From JAUREX01 sp044356825 (GTDB taxonomy: Bacteria; Pseudomonadota; Alphaproteobacteria; Rhodobacterales; Rhodobacteraceae): a DNA stretch of 5,445 nucleotides. Shown piece after piece: positions 1 to 5,445 of the stretch. A program made the translations under genes and the position numbers. The stretch spans positions 1 through 5,445 of the forward strand of contig JBIKVM010000199.1 of the NCBI GenBank assembly GCA_044356825.1. Direction: 5' to 3'. Position 1 is the stretch's first letter. The number at the start of each line of letters is the position of its first letter. The notes under the pieces were generated by a model. That model saw only the letters and a list, made by a program, of their open reading frames with translations. It was not told where the DNA came from and ran no database searches.

Positions 1-121
1 GGTCGATCGGTCCGGTGACTCTCAGCACGCCGCGTCCGACCCGAGCGCACATGCTTAGACCCTGCCCTGCCACGCCCGACCGCCCCGATCGCACGCGCCC
101 GGGTGCAGGGCCCGTGCGCCG
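1..121. other. Non-coding leader upstream of the DUF2182 gene
   Basis: I find no reading frame here with a ribosome binding site or recognisable protein, and no recognisable 3' end of an upstream gene. The promoter of the rightward three-gene cluster should lie here or further left, but I see no convincing -35/-10 pair and no metal-regulator operator. A short tandem of ccctg units occurs around 60-69. The right end carries one arm of a 12-bp inverted repeat described separately. The neighbour to the left lies outside the window, so it is unknown whether this is a full intergenic region. Confidence 0.5.
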
Positions 122-138
122 ATGATCCGGGCGCGTGC
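91..138 (+). repeat. 12-bp inverted repeat enclosing the DUF2182 start codon
   Basis: Bases 91-102 (gcacgcgcccgg) and 127-138 (ccgggcgcgtgc) are perfect reverse complements. The 24-nt spacer contains the weak Shine-Dalgarno-like caggg (106-110) and the ATG at 122-124. In RNA this would be a GC-rich hairpin with the ribosome entry site in its loop, and the 3' arm made of codons 2-6 of the gene. The stem can grow by one G-U and one A-U pair (103/126, 104/125). The repeat is seen directly. A regulatory role is inference, and GC-rich sequence produces such repeats by chance more often than balanced sequence does. Confidence 0.5.
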
Positions 139-892
139 CCTGTCGCGCCGCGGTGCGGCTTGGATCGGCTTCTTCGGGGCGACGCTGCTCGCATGGGCAG
201 GGTTGCACGCGACGGTGGTATCCTCGGGGCTGGATGGAATGCCGCCGGGGATCTGGGCCGCACTCTGCGCGGGCGCGGCCGAGGCCTCATTCCTAGCGCT
301 CGGGGCGATGTGGGGGCTGATGGTGGCGGCAATGATGCTGCCCACCTTCGCCCCGACCTTCGGCACCTTTATCGACCTCGTCCATGCGGGCGCGGCACGC
401 CATCGTGACGCGGTGGCGCTGGTCGCGGGCTATCTTGGCGTCTGGGGCGGCGCGGCGCTGATCGGGGCGGTGCTGCAGGCCGGGCTTGCGCGCGCCGGGC
501 TCGTGGCCCCGGACGGATCGAGCCTGTCGCTGTGGTTCACGGCCGGGCTCTGCCTTGCGGCGGGCCTCTATCAGTTCTCGGTCTTCAAGGCCGCCTGCCT
601 TGCGAAGTGCCGGATGCCGCTTGGCTTCTTCATGGAGCGTTGGCGACCCGGCCCGGTGCGGGCGGCGGCCATGGGGGCAGAGCTTGGCCTCGCCTGTCTT
701 GGCTGTTGCTGGGCGCTGATGGCGCTTGCCTTCGTCGGCGGGACGATGAACCTTCTGTGGATGGGGGCGGCCATGATCTTCATGGCCGCCGAGAAGATGC
801 CCGCGATCGGACGCCTGCTGACGCGCCCGGCGGGGTGGGGGCTGCTGGCCGGGGGGGCGGTCGCGGCACTCGCGGCCGCTACGGCTGGCTGA
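122..892 (+). CDS. DUF2182 family metal-binding integral membrane protein
   Basis: This 256-residue inner-membrane protein matches the DUF2182 family (COG5486, predicted metal-binding membrane proteins). Hydrophobic segments lie near residues 13-36, 59-80, 95-122, 137-152, 184-220 (probably two) and 237-254. Family hallmarks are MWGLMVAAMMLP at 63-74, Q151 and K156 before a CLAKC motif (C159, C163), CLGCCW at 192-197, and E224-K225. Many methionines (63, 67, 71, 72, 200, 209, 214, 218, 221, 226) together with the cysteines would suit Cu(I), but the metal is inferred. I recall this family being linked to PpoB2, a copper chaperone for tyrosinase in Marinomonas; that link is from memory. The ATG at 122 is chosen because it precedes the first membrane segment and the next in-frame Met is residue 40. 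Its Shine-Dalgarno is weak. The DUF1326 gene follows after 24 nt. Confidence 0.88.
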   Translation: MIRARALSRRGAAWIGFFGATLLAWAGLHATVVSSGLDGMPPGIWAALCAGAAEASFLALGAMWGLMVAAMMLPTFAPTFGTFIDLVHAGAARHRDAVALVAGYLGVWGGAALIGAVLQAGLARAGLVAPDGSSLSLWFTAGLCLAAGLYQFSVFKAACLAKCRMPLGFFMERWRPGPVRAAAMGAELGLACLGCCWALMALAFVGGTMNLLWMGAAMIFMAAEKMPAIGRLLTRPAGWGLLAGGAVAALAAATAG

Positions 893-906
893 GAGATTGG
901 GGAATC

Positions 907-911
907 AGGGG
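907..911 (+). promoter_or_regulatory. Ribosome binding site of the DUF1326 gene
   Basis: The purine-rich agggg lies 5 nt before the ATG at 917. It supports that start and independent initiation after the 24-nt gap from the preceding stop. Confidence 0.6.
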
Positions 912-916
912 CAGAG

Positions 917-1534
917 ATGGGCGAACTTCCGAACTGGGCGATCCGCGGGGAACTCATCCTCAACTGCAACTGCACGGTCTTTTGCCCCTGCGTGATCAGC
1001 CTCGGCAAGCATCCCCCGACCGAGGGTTACTGCCAGGCTTGGGTCGGGATACGGATCGACGAGGGCCACCACGACGGCGAGCCGCTCGGCGGCCTCAACG
1101 TGGGCCTCCTCATGGACATCCCAGGCAACATGGGACGCGGCAACTGGAAGGCCGCCGCCTACATCGACGAGCGTGCGACAGAGGCAGCCTTTGATGGGCT
1201 CGTGCGGATCTTCTCGGGTCGGGCGCGGGGGACGACAGGCCTGTTTTCGATCATGGTTTCGGAGTTTCTGGGTGCCGAGCGCGCCCCCGTCACCTATGAA
1301 ACCGAAGGAAAGACGCGCCGGCTGACCGTCGGCAAAAAGATTCAGGGTGCCGTTGCGCCCATCGAGGGCCCCGACCCGGACCGCGAGGTAGTTGTGTCGA
1401 ACACCGGCTATTGGATGGGCCCCGACATCACCATCGCGCAGGCGATCAAGGGGCGCGTGCGCGCCTACGGTCGGGTCTGGGATTTCGACGGTCGCTCGGC
1501 CGAGATCTGCCGGATCGACTGGCTCGGCCCCTGA
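917..1534 (+). CDS. DUF1326 domain-containing protein
   Basis: This 205-residue protein has no signal peptide or clear membrane segment and is probably cytoplasmic. The N-terminal half carries the DUF1326 hallmark NCNCTVFCPC, with C17, C19, C23 and C25, plus C39 and C198. The C-x-C...C-x-C spacing looks like a thiol metal site. The rest is soluble domain sequence, including the conserved-looking stretch SNTGYWMGPDITIAQA at 161-176. The biochemical function of the family is not established to my knowledge. DUF1326 and DUF2182 genes are often neighbours, as here, so a joint role in metal (perhaps copper) delivery or storage is a reasonable inference. A good Shine-Dalgarno supports the ATG at 917. 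The stop lies 11 nt before acuI, and its last base begins the acuI Shine-Dalgarno, implying co-translation. Confidence 0.88.
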   Translation: MGELPNWAIRGELILNCNCTVFCPCVISLGKHPPTEGYCQAWVGIRIDEGHHDGEPLGGLNVGLLMDIPGNMGRGNWKAAAYIDERATEAAFDGLVRIFSGRARGTTGLFSIMVSEFLGAERAPVTYETEGKTRRLTVGKKIQGAVAPIEGPDPDREVVVSNTGYWMGPDITIAQAIKGRVRAYGRVWDFDGRSAEICRIDWLGP

Positions 1535-1540
1535 AGGAGG
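1534..1540 (+). promoter_or_regulatory. Strong Shine-Dalgarno that fixes the acuI start
   Basis: The near-consensus aaggagg overlaps the last base of the DUF1326 stop codon (tga, 1532-1534) and sits 5 nt before the ATG at 1546. It decides the acuI start against the longer open frame that extends back to 1411 inside the DUF1326 gene. Confidence 0.85.
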
Positions 1541-1545
1541 ACGGT

Positions 1546-2538
1546 ATGTTTCGCGCACTGCTGCTTGAAAGGAACGCCGAGGGAATCGCGCAAGCTCGCG
1601 TCCGCGAGGTTGACGACGCCGAATTGCCCGAGGGCGAGGTGACCGTCGCAGTCGCTTGGTCAAGCCTCAACTACAAGGACGGGCTGTGCCTGTCGCCCTC
1701 AGGCGGTGGCCTCGTCCGCAGTTATCCGCATGTCCCCGGCATCGATCTGGCCGGAACGGTTGAACACAGCACGGATCCCCGCTTTGCCGCGGGCGACCCG
1801 GTAGTTCTGACGGGCTGGCGCGTGGGCGAGGTTCGGTGGGGCGGCTATGCGCAGCGCGCACGCGTCCGGGCCGACTGGCTCGTGCCCCTGCCCGCCGGGC
1901 TGACGCTGCGACAGGCGATGGCGGTGGGCACGGCAGGGCTGAGCGCGATGTTCGCACTGCGCGCGCTCGAGGATCACGGCTTGCGGCCCGGGGCGGGCGA
2001 AGTTCTGGTTACAGGTGCGGCGGGGGGTGTGGGCTCGACGGCGGTCGCACTGCTGGCGGCACGGGGCTACAGCGTCACCGCCGTAACCGGGCGGCCCGAG
2101 GCGGAGGGCTGGCTACGCGGTTTGGGTGCAGCACGGATCGTCGCGCGCGCCGAACTGGCGGAGACAGTGAAGCGCCCCCTGGAATCCGAGACCTGGGCGG
2201 GCTGCATCGATGCGGTGGGCGGTGCGATGCTTGCGCGCGTTCTGGGGCAGATGCGCTATGGCACTTCGGTGGCGGCGGTGGGGAATGCGGGCGGGCTGGT
2301 CGTGCCGGCATCGATCCTGCCATTCCTGCTGCGCGGGGTGAGCCTGCTCGGAATCGACAGCGTGATGCGCCCGATCCCCGATCGCATCGCCGCATGGGCG
2401 GCAATCGCCCGCGACCTGCCGGTGGCGAAGATCGAGGCGATGACGCGCAGCGCGCCGCTGTCCGAGCTGCCCGAGCTCGGGGCCGCGATCCTGCGGGGCG
2501 AGGTGCGGGGCCGCGTCGTCATCGATCCGAACGGCTGA
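1546..2538 (+). CDS. acuI: Acryloyl-CoA reductase (NADPH), AcuI/YhdH family
   Basis: This 330-residue cytoplasmic enzyme belongs to the medium-chain dehydrogenase/reductase superfamily, AcuI/YhdH branch, and is close to the family's usual length (about 325-330). AcuI reduces acryloyl-CoA to propionyl-CoA with NADPH, removing a toxic electrophile formed from DMSP, acrylate or 3-hydroxypropionate. Visible signatures are SLNYKD (40-45), PHVPGIDLAG (61-70), VLTGWRVGE (87-95), WGGYAQ (98-103), the Rossmann nucleotide-binding loop VTGAAGGVGS (155-164), TGRPE (181-185), KRPLESETWAGC (209-220) and LLGIDSVM (267-274). The structural and catalytic zinc-ligand pattern of classical alcohol dehydrogenases is absent, as expected. 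The start is set by the Shine-Dalgarno at 1534-1540. It appears to be co-transcribed with the DUF2182/DUF1326 pair; no acuR, dddL, dddP or dmdA is adjacent within view. The gene converges with the transporter operon, 13 nt stop to stop. Confidence 0.93.
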   Translation: MFRALLLERNAEGIAQARVREVDDAELPEGEVTVAVAWSSLNYKDGLCLSPSGGGLVRSYPHVPGIDLAGTVEHSTDPRFAAGDPVVLTGWRVGEVRWGGYAQRARVRADWLVPLPAGLTLRQAMAVGTAGLSAMFALRALEDHGLRPGAGEVLVTGAAGGVGSTAVALLAARGYSVTAVTGRPEAEGWLRGLGAARIVARAELAETVKRPLESETWAGCIDAVGGAMLARVLGQMRYGTSVAAVGNAGGLVVPASILPFLLRGVSLLGIDSVMRPIPDRIAAWAAIARDLPVAKIEAMTRSAPLSELPELGAAILRGEVRGRVVIDPNG

Positions 2539-2542
2539 TGCC

Positions 2543-2567
2543 GCGCGGCGCTCAGCGCTCGCCGCGC
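2543..2567. terminator. Possible bidirectional terminator hairpin between convergent operons
   Basis: Bases 2543-2550 (gcgcggcg) and 2560-2567 (cgccgcgc) form a perfect 8-bp all-GC stem with a 9-nt loop that contains the stop codon of the leftward permease. It covers the 13-nt gap between the two stop codons. No T-run follows on either strand, so classic intrinsic termination is not clearly supported. The stem could instead block read-through or protect the transcript 3' ends. Confidence 0.4.
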
Positions 2568-3493
2568 CGGTAGGGCATCATGAGCGCCTCGGGCACCTGC
2601 GCCCGCCGCGCCACGAGCACGAGTGCGAGGATCGACAGCGCATAGGGCGCCATGAGGAAGAGCTGGTAGGGCACGCCCTCGACCTCGTGCTGGAGCCGCA
2701 TCTGATAGGCATCGAAGAGCGCGAACAGGAGCGCCCCCGCCAGCGCCTTGCCGGGCCTCCAGCTTGCGAAGACGACAAGCGCGATGCAGATCCAGCCCCG
2801 CCCCTGCACCATCATCGGAAAGAAGCTGTTGAAGGCCGCCATGGTCAGGAAGGCACCGCCTATTGCCATCAGTGCCGAGCCCACCATGACCGCGCCCATG
2901 CGCAGCGTGATCGGGTTCAGGCCCTGCGCCTCGACCGCGTGCGGGTTCTCGCCCGACATCCGGATCGCGAGGCCGAGCGGCGTGCGTGCGAGGATCCACG
3001 CCGTCAGCGCGACGGCGGCAAGCGCAAGATAGGTGGGCCCCGTCTGGGCAAAGAGCACCGGCCCAACGAAGGGCAGATCCGACAGGCCGGGAATGGCGAG
3101 CGGCTGGAACGGCTCGATCGTCGGCGGCAGATCGCCCACCGTGATCGTCAGGCGATAGAGGTAATAGGCGAGCGAGGAGGCAAAGAGCGTGATCCCGAGC
3201 CCCGAGACATGCTGCGACAGCCCGAGCGGCACCGTCAGAAGCGCGTGCAGGAACCCCAGTGCGAGCCCCGAGGCCGCCGCCATCGCCACCCCCGTCCAGA
3301 GATCGGCGCCCATGAAGACCGCGATCCAGCCGACGAGCGCGCCCATCGTCATGATCCCCTCGATCCCGAGGTTCAGCACCCCCGAGCGCTCGCAGATGAG
3401 CGCGCCGAGCGCCCCGAAGATGAGCGGGGTCGCGATCCGCAGCACGGCCGCCCAGAGGCTTGATGTCGCGAATATCTCGAGCGCTTCGGTCAT
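2552..3493 (-). CDS. BMP-type nucleoside ABC transporter permease (NupQ/YufQ-like)
   Basis: This 313-residue inner-membrane permease belongs to the BPD_transp_2 family and is the second transmembrane subunit of a BMP-class importer. Hydrophobic segments occur near residues 12-34, 41-60, 66-88, 94-114, 153-170, 198-222, 233-260 and 278-296. The ERSGVLNLGIEGIMTMGA stretch (35-52) is the family signature near the N-terminus. RMSGENPHAVEAQGLNP (178-194) is the cytoplasmic loop expected to couple to the ATPase. Characterised relatives take up purine nucleosides (for example the guanosine and nucleoside systems of Bacillus and Lactococcus), but the substrate here cannot be read from sequence. Its ATG overlaps the upstream permease stop as ATGA, and an agga lies about 8 nt upstream, so translation is probably coupled. 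This is the last gene of the operon in view. Confidence 0.92.
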   Translation of the reverse strand: MTEALEIFATSSLWAAVLRIATPLIFGALGALICERSGVLNLGIEGIMTMGALVGWIAVFMGADLWTGVAMAAASGLALGFLHALLTVPLGLSQHVSGLGITLFASSLAYYLYRLTITVGDLPPTIEPFQPLAIPGLSDLPFVGPVLFAQTGPTYLALAAVALTAWILARTPLGLAIRMSGENPHAVEAQGLNPITLRMGAVMVGSALMAIGGAFLTMAAFNSFFPMMVQGRGWICIALVVFASWRPGKALAGALLFALFDAYQMRLQHEVEGVPYQLFLMAPYALSILALVLVARRAQVPEALMMPYRRGER

Positions 3494-4539
3494 CGCCGGA
3501 TCCTGTAGGTCGAGAAGAGCAGCGCCACGAGCATGGTCAAGAGCGACACCGACACGATCAGATCGGCGATGAAACTTGGCGTGCCGGTCGCGCGGCTCAT
3601 GGCGTCGGCGCCGACGAAGACGGTGGCGACGAAGACTGCCGCTGCGATGACCCCGACGGGGTGGAGTGCCGCGAGCATCGCGACGACGATCCCCGCATAG
3701 CCGAAGCCGGGCGAGAGGTCGGTCGTGACATAGCCCTTGAGGCCCGTCACCTCGACCGCGCCGCCCAGCCCCGCGAGCGCCCCCGACAACAGCGCGACCC
3801 CCATCAGCCGGCGCGGCAGCGACACGCCCGCGAAAGCCGCCCCGCGGGGATTGAGGCCCGCCGCCCGCGTCTCGAGCCCGAAGACGGTCCGCGACTGGAC
3901 AAGCCAGACCGCCAGCGCCGCGACCACCGCGATCAGGAGCCCGACATGCAACCGGGTGCGCTCAACCAGCTTGGGCAGCATCAGGTCGGTGGCAACCGGC
4001 ACCGATTGCGGCCAGCCGAAGGCCAACGTGTCGCGCAGCCGCCCCTCGATCATGAGGCCCACGAAAAGGAGCACGATGAAGTTGAGCAGGAGCGTCGTCA
4101 CCACCTCGTCGACCCCGAAGCGGATGCGCAGGAATGCAGGCCCTGCCAGCATCGCCGCCCCGACGGCCATCCCGCCCGCGAGCAGGATCGCGATGCCGAG
4201 CGCCGGCGGCAAGCCGGCAAGCGCGGCATGCCCCGCCCATGCGGCGATCAGCGCGCCCATGTAGAACTGTCCCTCGGCCCCGATGTTCCACAGCCGCGCG
4301 CGGAAGGCCACCGCCGCCGCAAGCCCCGTCAGGATCAGCGGACAGGCGCGCGTCAGCGTCTCGGTCAACGACAGACGCGACCCGAAGGCCCCGCGCAGCA
4401 TCTCGCCATAGGCCGCGAGCGGATCGACCCCCGCCGCCGCGATCATCACCCCCGAGAGCGCGAGCGCCGCAACCACCGCCGCGACGGGCGCGCCGAGCGC
4501 GAGCGCAAGGGGCGTGTCCTGCCGCCGCTCAAGCCGCAT
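3490..4539 (-). CDS. BMP-type nucleoside ABC transporter permease (NupP/YufP-like)
   Basis: This 349-residue inner-membrane permease (BPD_transp_2) pairs with the shorter permease downstream. Diagnostic stretches are LWNIGAEGQFYMGA (83-96), FGVDEVVTTLLLNFI (141-155), the cytoplasmic coupling loop with AAGLNPRGAAFAG (226-238), and SPGFGYAGIVVAMLA (276-290). Hydrophobic segments lie near 11-37, 62-80, 92-110, 113-133, 147-164, 198-214, 244-264, 281-310 and 325-343. I chose the ATG at 4539 because ggagg (4550-4546 on the minus strand) sits 6 nt before it. A GTG at 4557 would add six residues (VCGRAR) but would place that Shine-Dalgarno inside the gene. The frame overlaps the ATPase gene end by 11 nt and the next permease by 4 nt, typical of a tightly coupled transporter operon. 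Confidence 0.92.
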   Translation of the reverse strand: MRLERRQDTPLALALGAPVAAVVAALALSGVMIAAAGVDPLAAYGEMLRGAFGSRLSLTETLTRACPLILTGLAAAVAFRARLWNIGAEGQFYMGALIAAWAGHAALAGLPPALGIAILLAGGMAVGAAMLAGPAFLRIRFGVDEVVTTLLLNFIVLLFVGLMIEGRLRDTLAFGWPQSVPVATDLMLPKLVERTRLHVGLLIAVVAALAVWLVQSRTVFGLETRAAGLNPRGAAFAGVSLPRRLMGVALLSGALAGLGGAVEVTGLKGYVTTDLSPGFGYAGIVVAMLAALHPVGVIAAAVFVATVFVGADAMSRATGTPSFIADLIVSVSLLTMLVALLFSTYRIRR

Positions 4540-5445
4540 CCTCGCCCTCCCACACACCGGCCATCAGCAGCCCGATCCGCCGCGCATCCGCCGCCTCGGC
4601 CGGAATCGGGCGCGACAGGCGGCCCTTGAAGATCGTCTGGATGCGGTCCGACAGCCCGAGCGCCTCCTCGAGTTCCTCGGAGATGAGCACGATCGCCGCC
4701 CCCGCCCGCCGTGCCGCCAGAAGCTCGGCGTGGACGGCGGCGATCGCGCCCTCGTCGAGGCCGCGCGTGGGCTGGTTCGCGATCACGACCCGCGGCGTCG
4801 CGGCGAGGTTGCGACCCACGATCAGCTTCTGCATGTTTCCCCCCGACAGAAGCCTGAGCCGCGTGTCGGCATTGCCGCCCCGGATGTCGAAGCGCGCGAT
4901 CAGCTCGGCCGCGAAGGCCCGCGCCGCCCCCCGGCGCACGAAGCCGCACCACGAGAAGGCGGGGCTGCGGATCCGTTCGAGTACCGCATTCTCCCACAGC
5001 GTCATTTCGCCGATCGCGCCTTCGGCGTGGCGGTCCTCGGGGATGCGCGCGACGCCCGCATCGACGAGCCGCCTCGGCCCCGCCCCGCCGATGTCCGCCC
5101 CGTCGAGCATGAGCGCCCCCTCGGCCGGGCGTTCGAGCCCCGCGAGCACCCGCCCGAGTGCTGCCTGCCCGTTGCCCGACACCCCGACGATGCCAAGGAT
5201 CTCGCCCGCGCGCACGGCAAAGTCGATCCCGCTGAGCCGCCCCGCCCCGCCCGAGGCAAGGCCCACGCCGCGCGCCTCGAGCACGACTGCGCCGGGCGCA
5301 GCATCTTCGCGCCTCGGCCGCGCCACGCGCCGCCCGACCATGAGTTCGGCGAGTTCGGCCGCCGTCGTTGTTTCCGTCGCACGCTCGGCGACGACCCGCC
5401 CGCCACGCAGCACCACCACCCGGTCCGCTGCCCCCATCACCTCGT
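4529..5445 (-). CDS. BMP-type nucleoside ABC transporter ATP-binding protein (NupO/YufO-like), N-terminus outside window
   Basis: This partial gene shows 304 residues; the family is about 500, so roughly 200 N-terminal residues lie beyond the right edge. Numbering from the first complete codon (5443-5441, Glu), residues 1-16 (EVMGAADRVVVLRGGR) are the end of the first ATPase domain. A linker ending in ELMVGR (33-38) follows, then a full second domain. That domain has a degenerate Walker A, GVSGNGQAAL (87-96), with Q instead of the P-loop lysine. Other marks are ARIPEDRH (132-139), the signature LSGGNMQK (199-206), a Walker B region VVIANQPTRGLD (219-230), and a switch region LISEELEE (253-260). 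Lysine loss in the second site is, as I recall, usual for these sugar/nucleoside double ATPases; M in place of the common Q in LSGGNQQ is a small variation. The protein energises the two permeases downstream. The GTG/ATG codons at 5440 and 5437 are internal, because the frame is open to the window edge. Confidence 0.92.
   Translation of the reverse strand, partial: EVMGAADRVVVLRGGRVVAERATETTTAAELAELMVGRRVARPRREDAAPGAVVLEARGVGLASGGAGRLSGIDFAVRAGEILGIVGVSGNGQAALGRVLAGLERPAEGALMLDGADIGGAGPRRLVDAGVARIPEDRHAEGAIGEMTLWENAVLERIRSPAFSWCGFVRRGAARAFAAELIARFDIRGGNADTRLRLLSGGNMQKLIVGRNLAATPRVVIANQPTRGLDEGAIAAVHAELLAARRAGAAIVLISEELEEALGLSDRIQTIFKGRLSRPIPAEAADARRIGLLMAGVWEGEDAA
4546..4550 (-). promoter_or_regulatory. 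Shine-Dalgarno of the first permease, inside the ATPase gene
   Basis: On the minus strand ggagg lies within the last codons of the ATPase gene, 6 nt from the ATG at 4539. It selects that start over the GTG at 4557 and suggests coupled translation. Confidence 0.6.

Noticed and set aside
103..408. 101-residue + frame starting GTG at 103
   Set aside because: It is out of frame with the DUF2182 gene, almost wholly overlaps it, and its Gly/Arg-rich translation has no family features.
1411..1545. N-terminal extension of acuI by 45 residues
   Set aside because: It lies inside the DUF1326 gene in another frame, is Arg-rich, does not match the AcuI N-terminus, and the strong Shine-Dalgarno at 1534-1540 marks the ATG at 1546.
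905..1663. 252-residue minus-strand open frame across DUF1326 and the start of acuI
   Set aside because: It lies antisense to two genes with clear family motifs, crosses their junction, and has shadow-type composition.
1836..2573. 245-residue + frame overlapping acuI
   Set aside because: It is a Gly/Arg-rich shadow of acuI in another frame; the acuI frame carries all conserved motifs.
4540..4557. GTG start at 4557 for the first permease
   Set aside because: It would put the ggagg Shine-Dalgarno inside the gene; the ATG at 4539 is correctly spaced from it.
2687..4629. Two long open frames on the + strand (2687-3463 and 3460-4629) opposite the permease genes
   Set aside because: They are antisense to clear permeases. 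Their translations are dominated by Arg, His, Asp, Glu, Gln and Pro without domain character, and no Shine-Dalgarno stands out. Long antisense frames are expected from the GC-biased codon use of the real genes.

Overview
The window is high-GC DNA (roughly 70% G+C by eye) with strongly GC-biased third codon positions. It reads like a chromosomal segment of an alphaproteobacterium, most likely Rhodobacteraceae. The best taxonomic clue is the AcuI-type reductase, whose sequence resembles the rhodobacterial acryloyl-CoA reductases as I recall them. No tRNA, rRNA, insertion sequence, CRISPR array or phage-like gene is visible.

The left half (122-2538, + strand) holds three closely spaced genes. 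They are a DUF2182 integral membrane protein, a DUF1326 protein with a CNC/CPC cysteine motif, and acuI, a medium-chain (zinc-independent) NADPH-dependent acryloyl-CoA reductase. The gaps are 24 and 11 nt, so one transcript is likely. The first two form a recurring pair thought to handle a metal, probably copper. AcuI clears toxic acryloyl-CoA made during dimethylsulfoniopropionate (DMSP), acrylate or 3-hydroxypropionate metabolism. No functional link between the metal pair and acuI is evident beyond position.

The right half (2552-5445, - strand) holds the distal part of an ABC importer operon of the BMP/purine-nucleoside class (NupOPQ/YufOPQ-like). In transcription order it contains the C-terminal two thirds of a double-domain ATPase that runs off the right edge, then two permeases. 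All three reading frames overlap (11 nt, then 4 nt), which suggests translational coupling. A BmpA/PnrA-like lipoprotein gene would be expected beyond the right edge but cannot be seen.

The two transcription units converge with only 13 nt between stop codons, and a strong GC hairpin spans that junction. Bases 1-121 contain no gene I can support. A perfect 12-bp inverted repeat there encloses the start codon of the first gene and is the least expected feature of the window. Overall this is ordinary accessory metabolism and transport; I see no clear sign of an undescribed multi-gene system.
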